Of a stretch of 64,000 bases of DNA, positions 23,104-36,729 are shown piece by piece. Location: positions 128,512-192,511 of the forward strand of contig LSRX01000842.1 of the NCBI GenBank assembly GCA_001939145.1. Reading direction: 5' to 3'. How positions within the stretch are numbered: position 1 is the stretch's first letter; each line of letters opens with the position of its first letter. A model generated the notes under the pieces. It worked only from the letters and a program-made list of their open reading frames with translations. It searched no databases and was not told the origin of the DNA. The position numbers and the translations under genes are program-made. This DNA comes from Symbiodinium microadriaticum. Its lineage: Eukaryota; Sar; Dinophyceae; Suessiales; Symbiodiniaceae.

Positions 23104-23819
23104 CTTCTCTCTGGTTTCGTCTCTCTGGCTTGTTTTCTTCTTCTGAGTCAAGCCACCAGACTACACATCATGTACGCAGCCGGTGTCCTTGGCAGCATGA
23201 AGATCTCGAGACAATGCTCCGTTGTGAAGCACTTCCCGCAGCGCGTGTGATAAATCTAGCCTGACGACATCCCACCGCACGCCATCCTCCTCCACCCCGG
23301 CACCTCAGAAACACTCTGCAAACTAAGCGGTCTCCTCCTTCGTTTAGCTGTTGCCACTGGTGCCACCACTTGGTGTACTTCCGAGCAGCAGTCGAGAGGC
23401 CGAAGTCCGACACAGCCGGGCAGAAGCGCCAGCAACGCCAGCCGAACCTTTGCCATGCAGATGTACGTCCAAGCTGAAAGCTACGAGTCCTCAAAGGATC
23501 TCCAAGCTGTTTATCGCCAACTGTTGGCCAGTGAAATAGACGATGGATGAGGATCTTCGCAAACAGCACTACAGAAGTTTGCGCTGCTGTTTAAGCTGCT
23601 CCAGCTTCTCAAACAAACACACACACACACACACCCCTCCGTTGTTCGTAGCGGTGTCCACTGATATATTATTGCTAAATGCACTAATTTTTCTTCCGAG
23701 CGAACTGCGTCCCAACAGTCCGCCGAGGCCACCGGCCTCAGGCGTCCTGGGGTTAAACTCAATACCCTCCAGCAATTTCGACCCTCCACCCCTCTCCCGC
23801 AGATCTCCTATGCCCCCCC

Positions 23820-26440
23820 CCCCCCGTTTCTGGTCCTGTTCCACACGCCCTTGCCCCCCCCTTCACCCGACCCCTCTCTTCCGTTAAACAATGACTCAAG
23901 TGCTGGTGATGCTTCTAACTTCTAACCAGCCAAACTCCGTGGCTCGCATGGGCTATGCCAAACAGATAAACAAAAACACACACACGCACACACATACATG
24001 AATCCGACACTTCGTACCCATCACCGAATCCTCCTCCCTGCGGCCCGAAAGTGACACTCACCCGTTTTTGGGGTCCAAGTTCCAGACGCAATCGCTGAGC
24101 TGAAGACTCAGAGACACATGCTGCCGCCAGTCAGGCCGAGGCGGGCGGCGTAGCGTTAGAATTAATTGCACTATACCACTCTTGCTGGCAAGAAGCTGGG
24201 AATGCGGTCGAGCTTCTGGGCCGCATTCCTGTGAAAACTAGCTGGCCATGACTGCCGGATCCTGTCCGACTCGCCGCGTCGAAGACCAGGACCGGTCTGC
24301 TCGAAACCAAAGACTGCAGATTGCAGAGTCCGAGGTAACCTCTGCGGGTCAGTGAGAGCCGTCGTGGCGCACCGCGGCGAGTAGCCAGAAGGGCCGGCAT
24401 ACACGAACACCGGAGGTCAGCAGAAGAAGAAACAAACAGTCGGACAAACAAAGCACACATAAACCGACAAACAAAGCAACATATTAAAAGAGTGCGCATG
24501 CAGCTATCACACCCATCATGCTGCAGAGCTTGCAGCACTGGCTCCGCATTCCACGTGTGAGGTCAGCATTGTGCCGATCGTTCGTGAGGCTGCAAGCACG
24601 CTACTCCTTCTATCCCAATCCATCAGATATCTGCAACTTTCAGCATCCCGCCCGAATAAGACCCCCTACTGTTCGACCAACTGTTCGACATTGCTTTGAA
24701 ATTGATACTACCTGCAGATTGAGGGCGGCTTCGAGTTTTCGAAATGGAAACTTGACAAAGATCACAGAAAAAACAAAAAAACAAGCATTCGAGGGAATCC
24801 TACAGCAAGCAGGTGTACCCTCCAGAGCTTTGGACACCTGGCACCAAAACCGCCGACGAAGATCGAAGCAGCACCAGCATGCCAATCCTTTTTGATTCTC
24901 CTGCCCCTGATGCAAACGACGAAGGCCGTGCCAAAGAGCTGTTGTAGCTACTGGAAGCCATGTGGAGGACATCCTCGGTCCTCAAACAACGAACTTAAGT
25001 CGAAGCTTGGCAAGAACAGTGCGGGGCAGAAGGGCTTGGGGCCTTGTTTAGAGTCTCCTTCGACTGTACTTTACCCACCCCTGCATAGGAGCAGTGCCTC
25101 ACCCTCAGCTCGCAAATGAAAAAGTTCGGCTGGGACCGTACACTGCTGCACCTGCTGGCTTCGTGAAACCATGGCGGTAAGGTAAGCACAGCGCATCCCT
25201 GCTGAGATGCATCTTCGCATCATGCTGAGCCACATGAGAGTGAAGAAACGGTAGGACGCTGAGTGGGGATCAACCATGTACTGCAACGTAGTAATAGGCT
25301 TTCACGGCTCGCCCGCGTGGCAATCCAGCATACCGTTCTTATGTGCCGGACCTGTCAATCCTACAACCATCTATCAACTTTCGAAAATCAAACTGGATGG
25401 CCACCGAGGAGAGCGAAATCCACAGGAGGCTCGTCATGGATCTGTTGCAGGGCTGCTTAAGCTTCTCACTCGACAGACTTGTGCCAGGCAGCTTGCAAAA
25501 AAGTGTTGAAATAAGCCGAATAAGTGCAGCTATCAAGACATACTCTCTCAGCTCAATCACAGGCTTCATGCCAGGATGATTGCACTGGGTAGGTGGTGGC
25601 TTTAACGCCGCCGGGCACAGTCGTGAGCTCGTGAGAACGAATTCGGCCGCGAGGAAGGCATAAGCCGTGATGTTGAGAGTATAGGCCTTCTTAGCTTTGC
25701 ACACAAGCCCAGTCTACTAAGGCGTGCTGCGCAAGACTTTCAAGTTCTAGGAACATAGGTTGTAAGATCCGAGTGCTGAAGCGAGTAGTACGGACAAGAA
25801 GTCGACACCTGCTTAGGCTTTCCCACTCTGCCTTCTCAGTGTTCTAGTCTTTCTAGTCGCCGCACAGGCTCTTGATCTCACGCTGCGAGTCACTCCTTGA
25901 CGCAGGCAACAAAAGCGAGAGGTGAGCGAGCAAAGCTTACCAGAGGGTTGCTGCCTCTCGTGGTCTTGGGGCCTGCCATGGCATGCCTTGTAGTCATACT
26001 TTCTTTCCAAGGAGCAGCCGCATTGAACTCAAGACTCCGATGCATTTTTCAAGAGACGCCTGACCTCCTGGCTATCACACTCTTTATTTCAAATTATGCT
26101 ATGTAGCTTATGTTGTCTCACGTCAACCGATATTATCCACTCATCCTTACGGCCCTTGCCCTGTCGCCGGCAGGCGCTCGCTTTGAAAAGCGTCTCCTGG
26201 AGCCCTGAACTCGAAGCTCCTTCTTCAAAATACCATACTTTGGGTACTGCCCCCATACAGTAAGAGTCTATCATAGGGCGACTATTAAGGGCCTTATACA
26301 TCCACTTCGTGAATGTTACTAAACTGCTACTGGAGTGGGGGCAGTATCCAAACAAATCCCGTACAACAAACCTACTTTGTTAACAAACTGTGATGTAGTA
26401 CAATATATACTAGCATTTTTCCTGCTAAGGGACAGTTTTC
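23820..26440. other. No firm gene; weak exon-like frames
   Basis: Holds a C-run (about 23814-23825) and CA-rich patches. The minus-strand frame at 25339-25704 (YTLNITAYAFLAAEFVLTSS, then MKPVIELREYVLIAALIRL) is the best candidate but is unrecognised. A plus-strand 125-residue frame at 24518-24895 is basic and low in conserved-looking features; it is not called. Confidence 0.35.
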
Positions 26441-26479
26441 AAGAGCGGGAAACAGCGAGCTTCGTTTGGTAGCCGAGGC

Positions 26480-29400
26480 TCAACCGCCATCACGTCCTTG
26501 GCCCCTGCACCTTTGTCGTCTACATAAACCTGAGCGGAGCTGATATCTAGTCATTATATTACATACTTTAAAGAATATTGCATGTAAATACCATGCGTAT
26601 GTATGTGTATATGAATATTTGGGTATACATACATATATATATATATATCTGTGTGTGTGTAGAGAGAGAGTCAGAGAGGGCGAGAGTTATGTGTGCATAT
26701 ATGTATATGTATGTATATATATATATATATATATTATATACATACACACATTCATTCTCGTATCTGGAATCTGGGAGAGAGAGAGTCAGAGAGAGAGAGA
26801 GTTATGTGTGCATATATGTATATGTATGTATATATATATATATATATATTATATACATACACACATTCATTCTCGTATCTGGAATCTGGGGAGTATGTGT
26901 GTGGGCGTGGGCTTCTGAGATGTAGGATATTCAGGCCAGAAAATGACTTGTCGGTCTGAGGTGCAAACAAGCCGCGGTGAAAGACACCTTCTTTCCAACT
27001 TGAGGCTGCAAGCTCCACTCACAGTCGTCCTGCCCATACACAGGTCGGCCATCCCTGCCTGCTGATCGAGTCTGTCGAATCCAGCTTAGAGCTCTGCCAA
27101 AGAACGTGTGCATGGAGTGTTTGAGCGTCTGAGCTTGCATACATGTAGGAGAGCTTGCATGCGCATGCGCAGACGGACCTGTGTGCATTCAGGCTCAGGG
27201 GCACAAAACGTGTAAGACGACATGCCTATACAGTGGCAAGCACAAGCAAGAATATGGATCAGCGGTATTTTTGTTTGTGTTTTTGTGCGGCTTGCAGGGT
27301 GACGATCCCTCTGTCTCTGCCGAAGCTGGGAGCCCCACAGAGTCCGGACCTACCGTTAGCAACAGCTGACACGGAAACCTGGTCTGCATGTGTTCCAACC
27401 AGCTCCTTGCGGAAGTACAGTAAGTGCTCTGCAGGCTTTCCATCTGGTTTTGCCTGCGTCATTCGAGTGCACAGAAGTCAGAGGCAGCAAGTCAGAATCG
27501 CGGTCACGGGATAGGTGCTTCAGTCTTCAACACCCATCAAGACGTCAAACCGTCCGCAGCCTTCGCAGCCGCTTCCAGCTTTTCCTGCACCTCAAGACGT
27601 CTGTTGCACCGACACATGCTGGGAGGCTTGCAGCAACCCCTGGCTGTGCCCAGCGGCAGTGGCAGGGAGAACCTGGTCGGCATCGGGGATAATGTGACCC
27701 CAGCTTTGCCACCTCGCAGCGTGTCGCATTTGCGCACAGTGGGCAGACAGATATTGGTGTGAGATGACCCAAAAACACCGAGCCACCGTTGCCACCACTG
27801 CACAGTCCCGGTAAACCTTTGACCTAAGGAGCCAGGGAAGCAAACAGGCTCTGACACGCTGCCGAAGTGCCTCTCGAGGCGACAACGCTATGCACTACCC
27901 ATCCACGCTAGGTCTCTCGGCTGCCTTCTTCTTGGCGGTGTTCTAGGGCTTCCTGGGTGATGGGCGTTCCACCTGCCGGCCATGGCAACTTGCAGTGGCC
28001 ACTCCTGAGAGAGGACCTCGCCTGGCAGTGTGACATTGTACGCCATGTAGGAATCTCCCTTCCTTCGCAGCCCGCTGAGTAGTGTCCCGCGGGCTTGTGC
28101 ACACCCTGTAACCCTGAGTGCAGCCAGTCGTCTTGCTTTTGACGATGCCGAACTCGACTGCAAGCCTAGGCACCAAGTGCTATTACATCCTGGAAGGGGG
28201 AGGGGGGCCGACGTTCCTCATGACTCTAGCATACCAACTGGAAAATTTGTAAGAGTATAGAATGTCAATGTAGAATAGTATGTTATAGTAGTGTATACAG
28301 AATTTTTGGTGACCAGGCGACTTGTCGATCCTCATTCGCAGAGGCTTTCCGCCGGTGTTTAGCTCCTCTCCTTCCACCTGGCTCGGGACTCGGGAAGGAG
28401 CCGAGTCTAGCGCATGCTGTGAAGCAGATTAGCTGCTGACACTTCATAGCACATGTGGTTCTAACCTCCCAGACCAGCTAAAACTAGGTCACCCCCTAGG
28501 CAATCATGCGCTCAACAGTCAAAGGTCTGCAGTGTCAGCATGGCCGGGCAGTCAAAGACGGCATCCCAGGCATCTCGACTATTCTTGACTCACATGAACC
28601 CACCCTCGCTTTCCTACTCACAACATGCTTTACTACACCAGATGACAACGGTCTTCTTCCTCCACCTGATTGCGAATGTACCGACTGGCTCCGTCAAGAC
28701 CGGAGATTGCAGGCAGGCTTCAACCCTCGCCAACGAAGGATGATAGCCCACTTCTCCGGCCGTGCCTGATTATCCCTACTGACCTACTGTTCTCTAATAA
28801 CCTCTATTCCTTCCTAACTGCTGCCAGTTACTCATTTCTCCCACTCCTTTTCCAGCCACATGTTGGGGCAGCGATTGCAGAAGGTTTTCATTTCTCGAGT
28901 GAGATTGCGAGTCCAGCCCAAGCACGTGTAACCTTTTGTGCCTGCGTGGCCGTCCGAAGCACGTCGTAGGCAGCAAACGGCGGAGAAGCAAGTCTTCAGC
29001 TCTATTATTTTATAGTCTGGCTTTTTATGTCGTAGAATGGTACATCATACTAGTTTTGTCGTAGGTGTTTGGAGCTTTGAGGCAACACACTCGCAGCTCG
29101 GACTCGCAACCGGACGAAAGCCCCGGGCAACCTTGCGCAGGAATCAAGTTTCCACGAACAATTTTATAATCTAAAATAATATATAATCTAATATAATATA
29201 TCATATACTATAATATAACTATATAATATATTATAATATAACTACATAATATAATATACCTCAAAGAACTACAAGTCCTTTCGCGCGACCATCTTGCTAG
29301 ACAACGTGCTCTGTGAACCCGACGATTCTGCTACATTATAAGCTGCTCCATACTATAGTATATTTTGTTGTGATATGTTATAAGTTATATTATACTCAAT

Positions 29401-31475
29401 TGTAGTGTACTGCATTACTACATTACACTGTATGATATCCTCCGAGCCAGATGGAAATTTGAGCCTTGATCTCCTTCGGCACGGGGTCATCCATGGCAAA
29501 GCCATCATCTATGGCAACCTCGCTGCAGTGTTCGAGTGCAGTGCTTGCAAGCCGCGTCGATGCTTCAAGCTGCGGCAACTGCCGTGGTAAGTAAGGTCGC
29601 GGCCCAACCGAAGTTTCGAAACTGATCAAAAAATCTTAGTGCAAAGGCAGGCAGAAGCACAAGAATGTGCATGGACGGTTGCTGTGCTGGCGTTCGCATG
29701 TTTTCGTCAAGGTGTGAGCTGATTCAACACTCCATTCGCCCTGTTCGATCGACCGTTCACAGCAGTGGGACTGGCGGGAATGGATTGTGCACGGCCACGT
29801 GAGAATTTTGCTTGTGCTTGTCAGGCGCACCCTCCCGTGGCACTCATGCGGAGGCAAATTGTAGTTCTGTGCTACTCGCACAGCACTTGGGCCCTCGGCT
29901 CTCTAGGTGCTCCGGGAAAGGCATGATGCGTCACACTCTGCCGGGCGAGCACTATTTCACCGATGTTGCCAGGATGCTTGACGGTGCCGGTATATCGGAA
30001 GTTCTGTGCACCAACAAACCTAAGATTGCTGGCAAAGTGCTTCCTGTTGTCACACTGCCAGATGCTGACATAAGAAGTCAAACGAACAAGTGCACCTCAA
30101 TTTCGGCAAGGCTCGTCATGCTCTCTGCATCCATAGCATCCTGCTCGCTTGCATGTTATGCTTCAAGGTTTGGCAGTGATACAACACTTGGAAGCTGTGT
30201 GGTGTGTGTGTGGGTTGTTCCACGTCCATGACTCTGCTTCATGCAGGGTCGGGATTTGTCAGTTGGGCGCCAGAGGCTTCACTTTCATGGTGGCCCGGCC
30301 TGAATGTTCACCATGCCTGCACAGGCCGTAGCATGTCTCAGGCTGCCATGTGAACGACCCTTCGAATACACGGCACCGAGGTCACGATGGCCTCCTCCTG
30401 GGAGTGTTACGGTCTTGGCCTTCAGCGACCGCACCTTGTTCCACCCCCGCCTCGGGTACGGCATGGTAACGGCTGTTTTTTGCACAGAAGTTCGAAATGC
30501 TGGTCAGGCCCAGGACTGCTGTCAAGCAGCCACTCTTGAGAAACTATAAGGCCGAACTCCACCCTCGGCAACGATCAGGTCAGTTTGGCACGGTGCACTT
30601 CCATCGAACAGGGTTACTGTAGGCAAGCAGCGACAAACCTTGCTGTAGCCGTGGGAATCTGTCATCTGTCTGAATGTTTTTCCAGTGGACAAACACCTTG
30701 TCCTCGGTCGGTCGGGTGATCCCTTGACTCGCTCCTCTGCACTGCACTTGTCCATATTATGGACATACGCAAACACCGCATGCAGGCGTGCAGTTTCCAA
30801 GCAGAGGTTAGTCACTCCAAACTCTGCATAGACACATGCGCCAAAAGAAGCAACTTGCATCAACTTGCATTCCAAGCTGCCCCGGGCACGACCCCCTCAC
30901 TGCAGGTCAATTTACATACTCTCTCACCAAACTTCAAGAATCATTGGCATTGGGCATGGCAAGCGCAAGGACACCAGTCCTTCTGGTCCATCGCGATGTG
31001 CCCAAACCCTCGCCACTTGTTGAACTCAAGCACCTCATCTGCAAAAAGATGAGGCATCGTGCAGGCCCGTGGCTCGCCCCATGGCTTGGGATAGCTACCT
31101 TCGCTGCAGAAACAGCGAAAATATCACGATCCTGGCCAAGCTGCAGAGCCAGTGTAGCGCGCATCCTGGATATCTGCGGGTTCTTGGAGAATCTAGAGTC
31201 TGGAGACATGTCCAAGTCCTTGCCTTGTCTACAGTGAAATCCTCCGGAATCACAGTTGGGCCAGTGTTGGTTGCAGCTTTGGCATCTCCACCTGCAACGG
31301 GCAACAAGCGGCATGCCCGTCTAAGCGCGGGCGCAACATCTGCTGATTGCCTGCGCTGGTTTTCTGGATGGTCTTTTGAACACCCAAGGTCATGTCTTGC
31401 AGCGGGGCTGTCCGAGACCCGCCACAGAGCCGAAGTCTCTGCGTCCATGAAAGGCGACAAACCGACAAACAGCAT
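26480..31475 (-). CDS. Multi-cold-shock-domain gene, downstream tandem copy (copy B)
   Basis: CSD proteins bind single-stranded nucleic acid through an OB fold (family knowledge). Minus-strand exons carry CSD-like motifs in order: GPTVIPEDFTVDKAR (31.24 kb), EFNKWRGFGHIA (31.01), EGVVPGAAW (30.89), TEDKVFVHWKNIQTDD (30.69), KAKTVTLPGG (30.41), NFRYTGTVK (30.00), DDGFAMDDPVPKEIKA (29.50), EELNTGGKPLRMRIDK (28.35), EFGIVKSKT (28.15), KGDSYMAYNVTLPG (28.04), RFTGTVQWW (27.80), AKPDGKPAEHLLYFRK (27.43), EWSLQPQVGKKVSFT (27.00) and VYVDDKGAGAKDV (26.51). The last two join across a GC-AG intron (26530-26975) to give a typical CSD C-terminal half. At least four CSD modules are implied. Many junctions are unresolved, and the copy could be a gene, part of one long gene with copy A, or partly decayed. 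Confidence 0.65.
26661..26890. repeat. 115-base direct duplication inside a CSD-gene intron
   Basis: Two near-identical head-to-tail copies (period 115, for example GTTATGTGTGCATATATG at 26686 and 26801). Each contains GA, TA and CATA microsatellites and ends in TCGTATCTGGAATCTGGG. It lies wholly inside the GC-AG intron of copy B. Plus-strand frames here (99-115 residues of repeated IYICV) are artefacts. Confidence 0.9.
29159..29265. repeat. AT-rich TAATATA tract
   Basis: Irregular ATAATATA units for about 100 bases within the long intron of CSD copy B, between the EIKA and ELNTGG exons. A second AT-rich patch lies at about 29335-29440. Non-coding. Confidence 0.85.
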
Positions 31476-31944
31476 CTACTGCAATCACGGGTGACCTGCT
31501 CTCTCAAGAAGCGACGAACTAGTGTAATCCGAGCGATGGGGGAGTAGCAAAAAAGAAGACATCGCACGGCACAGCCGATCATAATCACTTCCGCGATGAG
31601 TGCAGGCATCTTCTACCTTCACTCGTGTGCCCTCGTGCTGTGCGATTTTGCTCCTCGCACGGAACGCTCTTCGAAACGGACAAGCGACTTGACCGATGCT
31701 ACGGCCTTCGCTAAGTTTTAAGAAAACTTCAATGGACATGCTGAGGCTAAAAGCGACTTGGTCGATCGTAGGTCGTAGGTGCATGTGATGGCCGTGGATT
31801 CTCAAAACACGAGATACCAAAACTGCTCCACACTTTTGCATAGGCTGGCAAAGGCGCTCATTCCTTACTTCACCGAAACGCGCGAAGGTGACGCAGAGAA
31901 GTGCACAGGACAACAGCATACATGCAACTTCCGGATACGTCCCA

Positions 31945-34900
31945 GGCTCCACGGGCACGACATCCTTGGCCCCGGCACCTTTGTCATCTAGGTATACCTC
32001 GGTACACAACACCGAGCCGCTTAGGCTCTGTACAACCGCCAAGCCAGGGGGCTGTGAAAGAAACTTTCTTGCCAATCTCTGGTCGCAGGCTCCACTCGCA
32101 ATCGACCTGCAGCACCATGGGCCGCCAGCGAAGGATGGCAGAGCAATGGTTGTCAACACGTGTGACACCGCGTTTGGCTATGCGAAGATGTTGAGAACAA
32201 GTTTGGAGTGCGCATGCGCGGGTGAGGACCTTTCGCGGTTGCAAGGATCACCCGAGCACTGCATTTTGCAGCTTGCCCAACTTGGCCCAACCTTGCGAAA
32301 ATAGAGCAGCATCTCTGGAGGTTTGCCGTCAGGCTTTGCCTGGTCTGCTTAGAGACACACAGAGGCCAGGTTAAGAGCGTCAAGTCCGGGCTTGAAGTTG
32401 ACATGCCGAAGTGCACTGCTACCATCAGGCCTATACCGCATGTAAGCGATAGTTGCTTGCATTAAACTGCGTGCAGGATATATTCACTGGCAGCGGATGC
32501 ACCCTTTCGGCCTTCGCGGCTGCCTGCGCAACTGACTCCTCCATCTTGGCTTTCACCTAAGGCTGCGGAAGACGAGGGGTCAGTCCATCATGAATCAGCG
32601 CACTCTTGGTGAGCAGCAAACCCAGGCGCTGATGCTCTGCAGCCTAAGTGCCACCGGTGGCAAGGCTTGACCGGGGTCTGGAACGATGTGCCCCCAGTTT
32701 TGCCACCTTGGTCTCCAAATATCAGTCGTCTGATGAAATTCTTCATACCGTTTGGGAACACATACAGACAGGCTGCCGCTGCCACCACTGCACTGTTCCA
32801 GTATACCTCTGACCTGAGACTCTCAAGGCTGAGGTGTTGAAGGTCATCCATGGCCATGGGATGCTGGCGCCCCCCTTGCTGAGCGCAGGAACCGCCTTCT
32901 TCCTTGCGGTGTTCCATGGCCTCCTGCGTAATCGGTGCGCCGCCTGAGTCATCGGGCGCGATTTCGGTACACTTCGCGATTATTTGGGGACGCATTGCTG
33001 CAGAACTCGAAGTGGAGACTGTCGCTGTGCATGATACATCTTTGCTAGCGCGTCTCTGTTCATGCTCCTCGAGTCTCACCAGTGCACCCTCGTGCGTGCC
33101 AGGGGAGAGAAAGAGAGCAAGTACGCATGCAAGAGTGGAGAGCAGCAGGGGTGCGGCGATGGAAGGGCGGTCTGCTAGTCCAGGCATTTACGGAGTGAGG
33201 TCGTTTAAGTCCAAGTCAGTGTTGCATAGGTAGACCTGCAGTGAGACACATATTCATGAGCTGTTTTGCACGCTGCGGACATGCGTTCAGCATGGTAAGT
33301 TTGCTGCTAACTTGCATGCGTCCCTTGCACACGGTCTTGTATATCCTCAGTCCCGATCGGGACTGAGAAGCAGGCGAAGGGAGGAGAAACGTCGCAGCTC
33401 TTTATGCACACGGTTGTGACAATGTGTGTCACGAAATCCGGCGACGCCGGCTGCGATAGCGCCAGTTTGGGCACTTGCCTTTTGAACAAGAGTTCCCTCT
33501 CCACTGAGCCTTGACCACATCGCGCACCCGCACAGGCAAACATGGCCCTCCCTGCCGCCCCTGCCTCCCTCCTTCCCGGCTACCCTGGCCCGCCAAGTTC
33601 CCCCCCCCTCTTTCTTCGCGCTGCCAAGGAAGATCTGATTTGGTGCGGCTCCGGGCCTTTCGCCGGGGCGTGATGCTCGCGTTGATTACTACGGTCTACG
33701 GGGCCTCAGAAGCAAAAACGTGCATGCGCCAAGGCGGCGTAGACACCCGATGATAGTCATGATTCTGGCCCTCTGTCGCGTTGTCATTCACATCCTACAC
33801 GAACCCGGCCAAAGCAGCTCGTGCGCTCTGAGGATGCAGGTTTGCTTTTGACGGTGGGCCCGTGCCACAAGGCTCTATTTTCCTCGATCGGAAGATTGGT
33901 GACAAATGGTGAGTGTCAGGGAAGCCTCTGCATGATACGGTTAGGCTGTGACTTATTGTGACTTTTCCTTTGTGGCCTTGTCTGTCGCTTTGCATGTGAG
34001 TTTTCGCTTCAGTTTTTACTTACTCTAGAAGTCAAGGCCTCGGCAAGAGCGACTGAAGGCCCGACCTGGCAGCGTGACATTGTAGGCCATGTAGGAATCC
34101 CCCTTCCTTCAGGTGCATTTCTTCGAACACATTCAAAGAATTCGAGAGCAGCTGGTTTCAGACGCAATCTTGTCACCAATGCCCCACACTTGCAATAAAC
34201 CCGTCTTGCTCTTCACGATGCCGAACTCAATCTCAAGCCTCGGTTCGACTCGGTCTTCGGAACGCAACCACATGCCATGGATCATGGCCCTGGATGTTGC
34301 CAATGCGCGTGTTGTAGAATTTGCTCACGGCTGTATGTGTCTTGGCTGCTTCACTGCAGCGAACGCGATCAAGCTGCTTGTCGATTCTCATACGCAGGCG
34401 TTTGCCGCCTGTGTTGAGCTCCCATGCTTCCACCTGGTTGCCACTCATGAGGGAGAAGTAAGTGTCTTGCCAGCAGTCTCGCCGATTAGACTTGCAGGAT
34501 TCAGGCAATCACTCCCTTCACTTCGCAAGTGCCATGAAACGCGGGCTTGCCTTGATCTCGTTTGGGACGGGCTCGTCCAGGGCATATCCGTCATTTATAA
34601 TGACCTCACTACATCGGCAGCAAATCTCCTCGTATTGCAGAGTCATTGTAGAGACACATAATGGCAAATGAACTGCGCTCGTCAAGCACCTGGCCCACCC
34701 AAAACCACGGAATGGATCGAAAAACCTCGCCGCATGACACGTCAAGTTGCAGTCCCGCCAGCGGTCCCTGATGAATAGAATTCTGCGGGTTTGATGCCGC
34801 AAAAGATTCAAGCAAGGCTCTTGACGGTGCCAGTGTAGCGGAAGTTTTGTGCACCAACAAACCTGGGAAGGGCACGGCTGATGTGTGCTACATGCGACGA

Positions 34901-36698
34901 TCCCCTGCTGTTGCTGTTGCTGCTGCTTCTGCTGCTCTGCTGCTGCTGCTCTCTACTACCACAACGATGACAACGACGACCGGCACCACCACCTATATGT
35001 ACTATGCTACCCCCTCACAGAACTCGTTTGAGGAACCAGCAGCACAATCACACTGCCAACTCAGAGGAGCAACCACGCAAAAGCAGAGGTGACAACCGCA
35101 ACAGCATCACCAACAACCAGGAAACCACGGGCTACGATGACGACGAAGATGCTGATATATGCTGACGGCGACGACGACGACCACGACGCTTTATCATGTT
35201 CCTCTGACGTCTTTGCCGATCAAGCGCCCGCGACGACAAGGAGGAGGAGGAGGAGGCGGAGGAGGAGGAGGAGGAGGAGGACCAAAGCGACAACAACGAC
35301 GACGGCGATGGCCCACCAACAAGAAAAACAACTGCAATGTTACAAAGCGAGTCCGACAAGCATGATAATGAATACAAGGTTCGTCATGTTCTCAGCATCC
35401 ATTGCTGCCTGTCGGTGCAGGGATTTGCGATGCCTTGTCTCCCTCTGCGTACATACCTCATTTCGTGCAGCTGTGACTGGGGAGACGGAGAAGGGCTGTG
35501 GAACAAACCATTGGCACCGTCCTTTGAGGGAGTGCCATGTGCAGCACTCGGTTGCGAGGGTCTTAATTTCACCACGTTCATGCGTTGATTACACCTCGAA
35601 CAACAAGCAACGGCACCCAGGAGGCCTGGATGTTGATCATGCCTGCGAGCAGAGGACACATAAAGATGTTCTTGACAGCTCGAAGATCAAATGAACCTTC
35701 CAACCATGTTACAGCACATGCATGTTTAGTATAATGTACTACCATATACTATTATTTTTACTGTTGTTAGTGCTTGACTAGCATGAAATTGCATTACCAT
35801 AACTATCGCATATTGAGGCCATGGCGGCCTCCACCTGGAAGCGTCACGGTCTTGGCCTTCAGTGACCGCACCTTGTTCCACCCCCGCCTTGGAACGCGGT
35901 AAAAAGGGCCATCAGTAGCACAAGGGGGTTCAAATTCTCTTCGAGTCCAAGTCTCCATCCCTGCGATATCACCAGGCCAAACTCCACCCTCAGAAGCAGT
36001 CACGCCTAAGAAACCAAGAGGGCGCAAAGGGAGCAGCATGTCCTGGTTTCACTGCCGCCGAAGAGCTGCAGTCCTTGCTGCAAGCGTGGAAATCGATCCT
36101 CTGTCTGGATGTTGTTCCAATGGACAAAAACTTTGTCCTCAGTACAGATTAGTTTCTGAGCTCAAAAAATCCGCTTCGGCACTGCTCGCATGGTGCTGGT
36201 CATTGGCATCTCAAACGTTTCAACGCACAGAAGACTCGCGGAGTGATGCTTCATCTGGCACTCCGAGTCCAGCCGCACGAGAGTGCTACTGGTACCAACG
36301 CAAATTCGGCACGTGCCGCTTTCTGGGACCCTGAACCCGACCTGCGTAGCTGCGATCATTTCGCGATTTGGCCCATTTTCAAGCTGGCAGTCGGCAGACC
36401 AATCTGGACGTGGAGAAGGGCCAGTACGGTCAAGGAAGGAAAATGAAGCATGTATGTGTGTGTATATATATATATATGCGTGTGTATATATACATATATA
36501 TATATATATGCACTTATCTATTTATGTTTATGCATCTGTATATATCTATATCTGTATATATATATATGTATATGTAGCTGCATAACACATGCTAAAGCAA
36601 CATATTTTACACAGTACTATACAACACAATCAATCAATATATATATATATGTATAAATATACATATCTATAATATATACATATATATATATACACACA

Positions 36699-36729
<31 letters not shown>

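Noticed and set aside
26578-26959. Plus-strand frames of 88-115 residues
   Set aside because: They are translated GA/TA/CATA microsatellites within an intron of CSD copy B.
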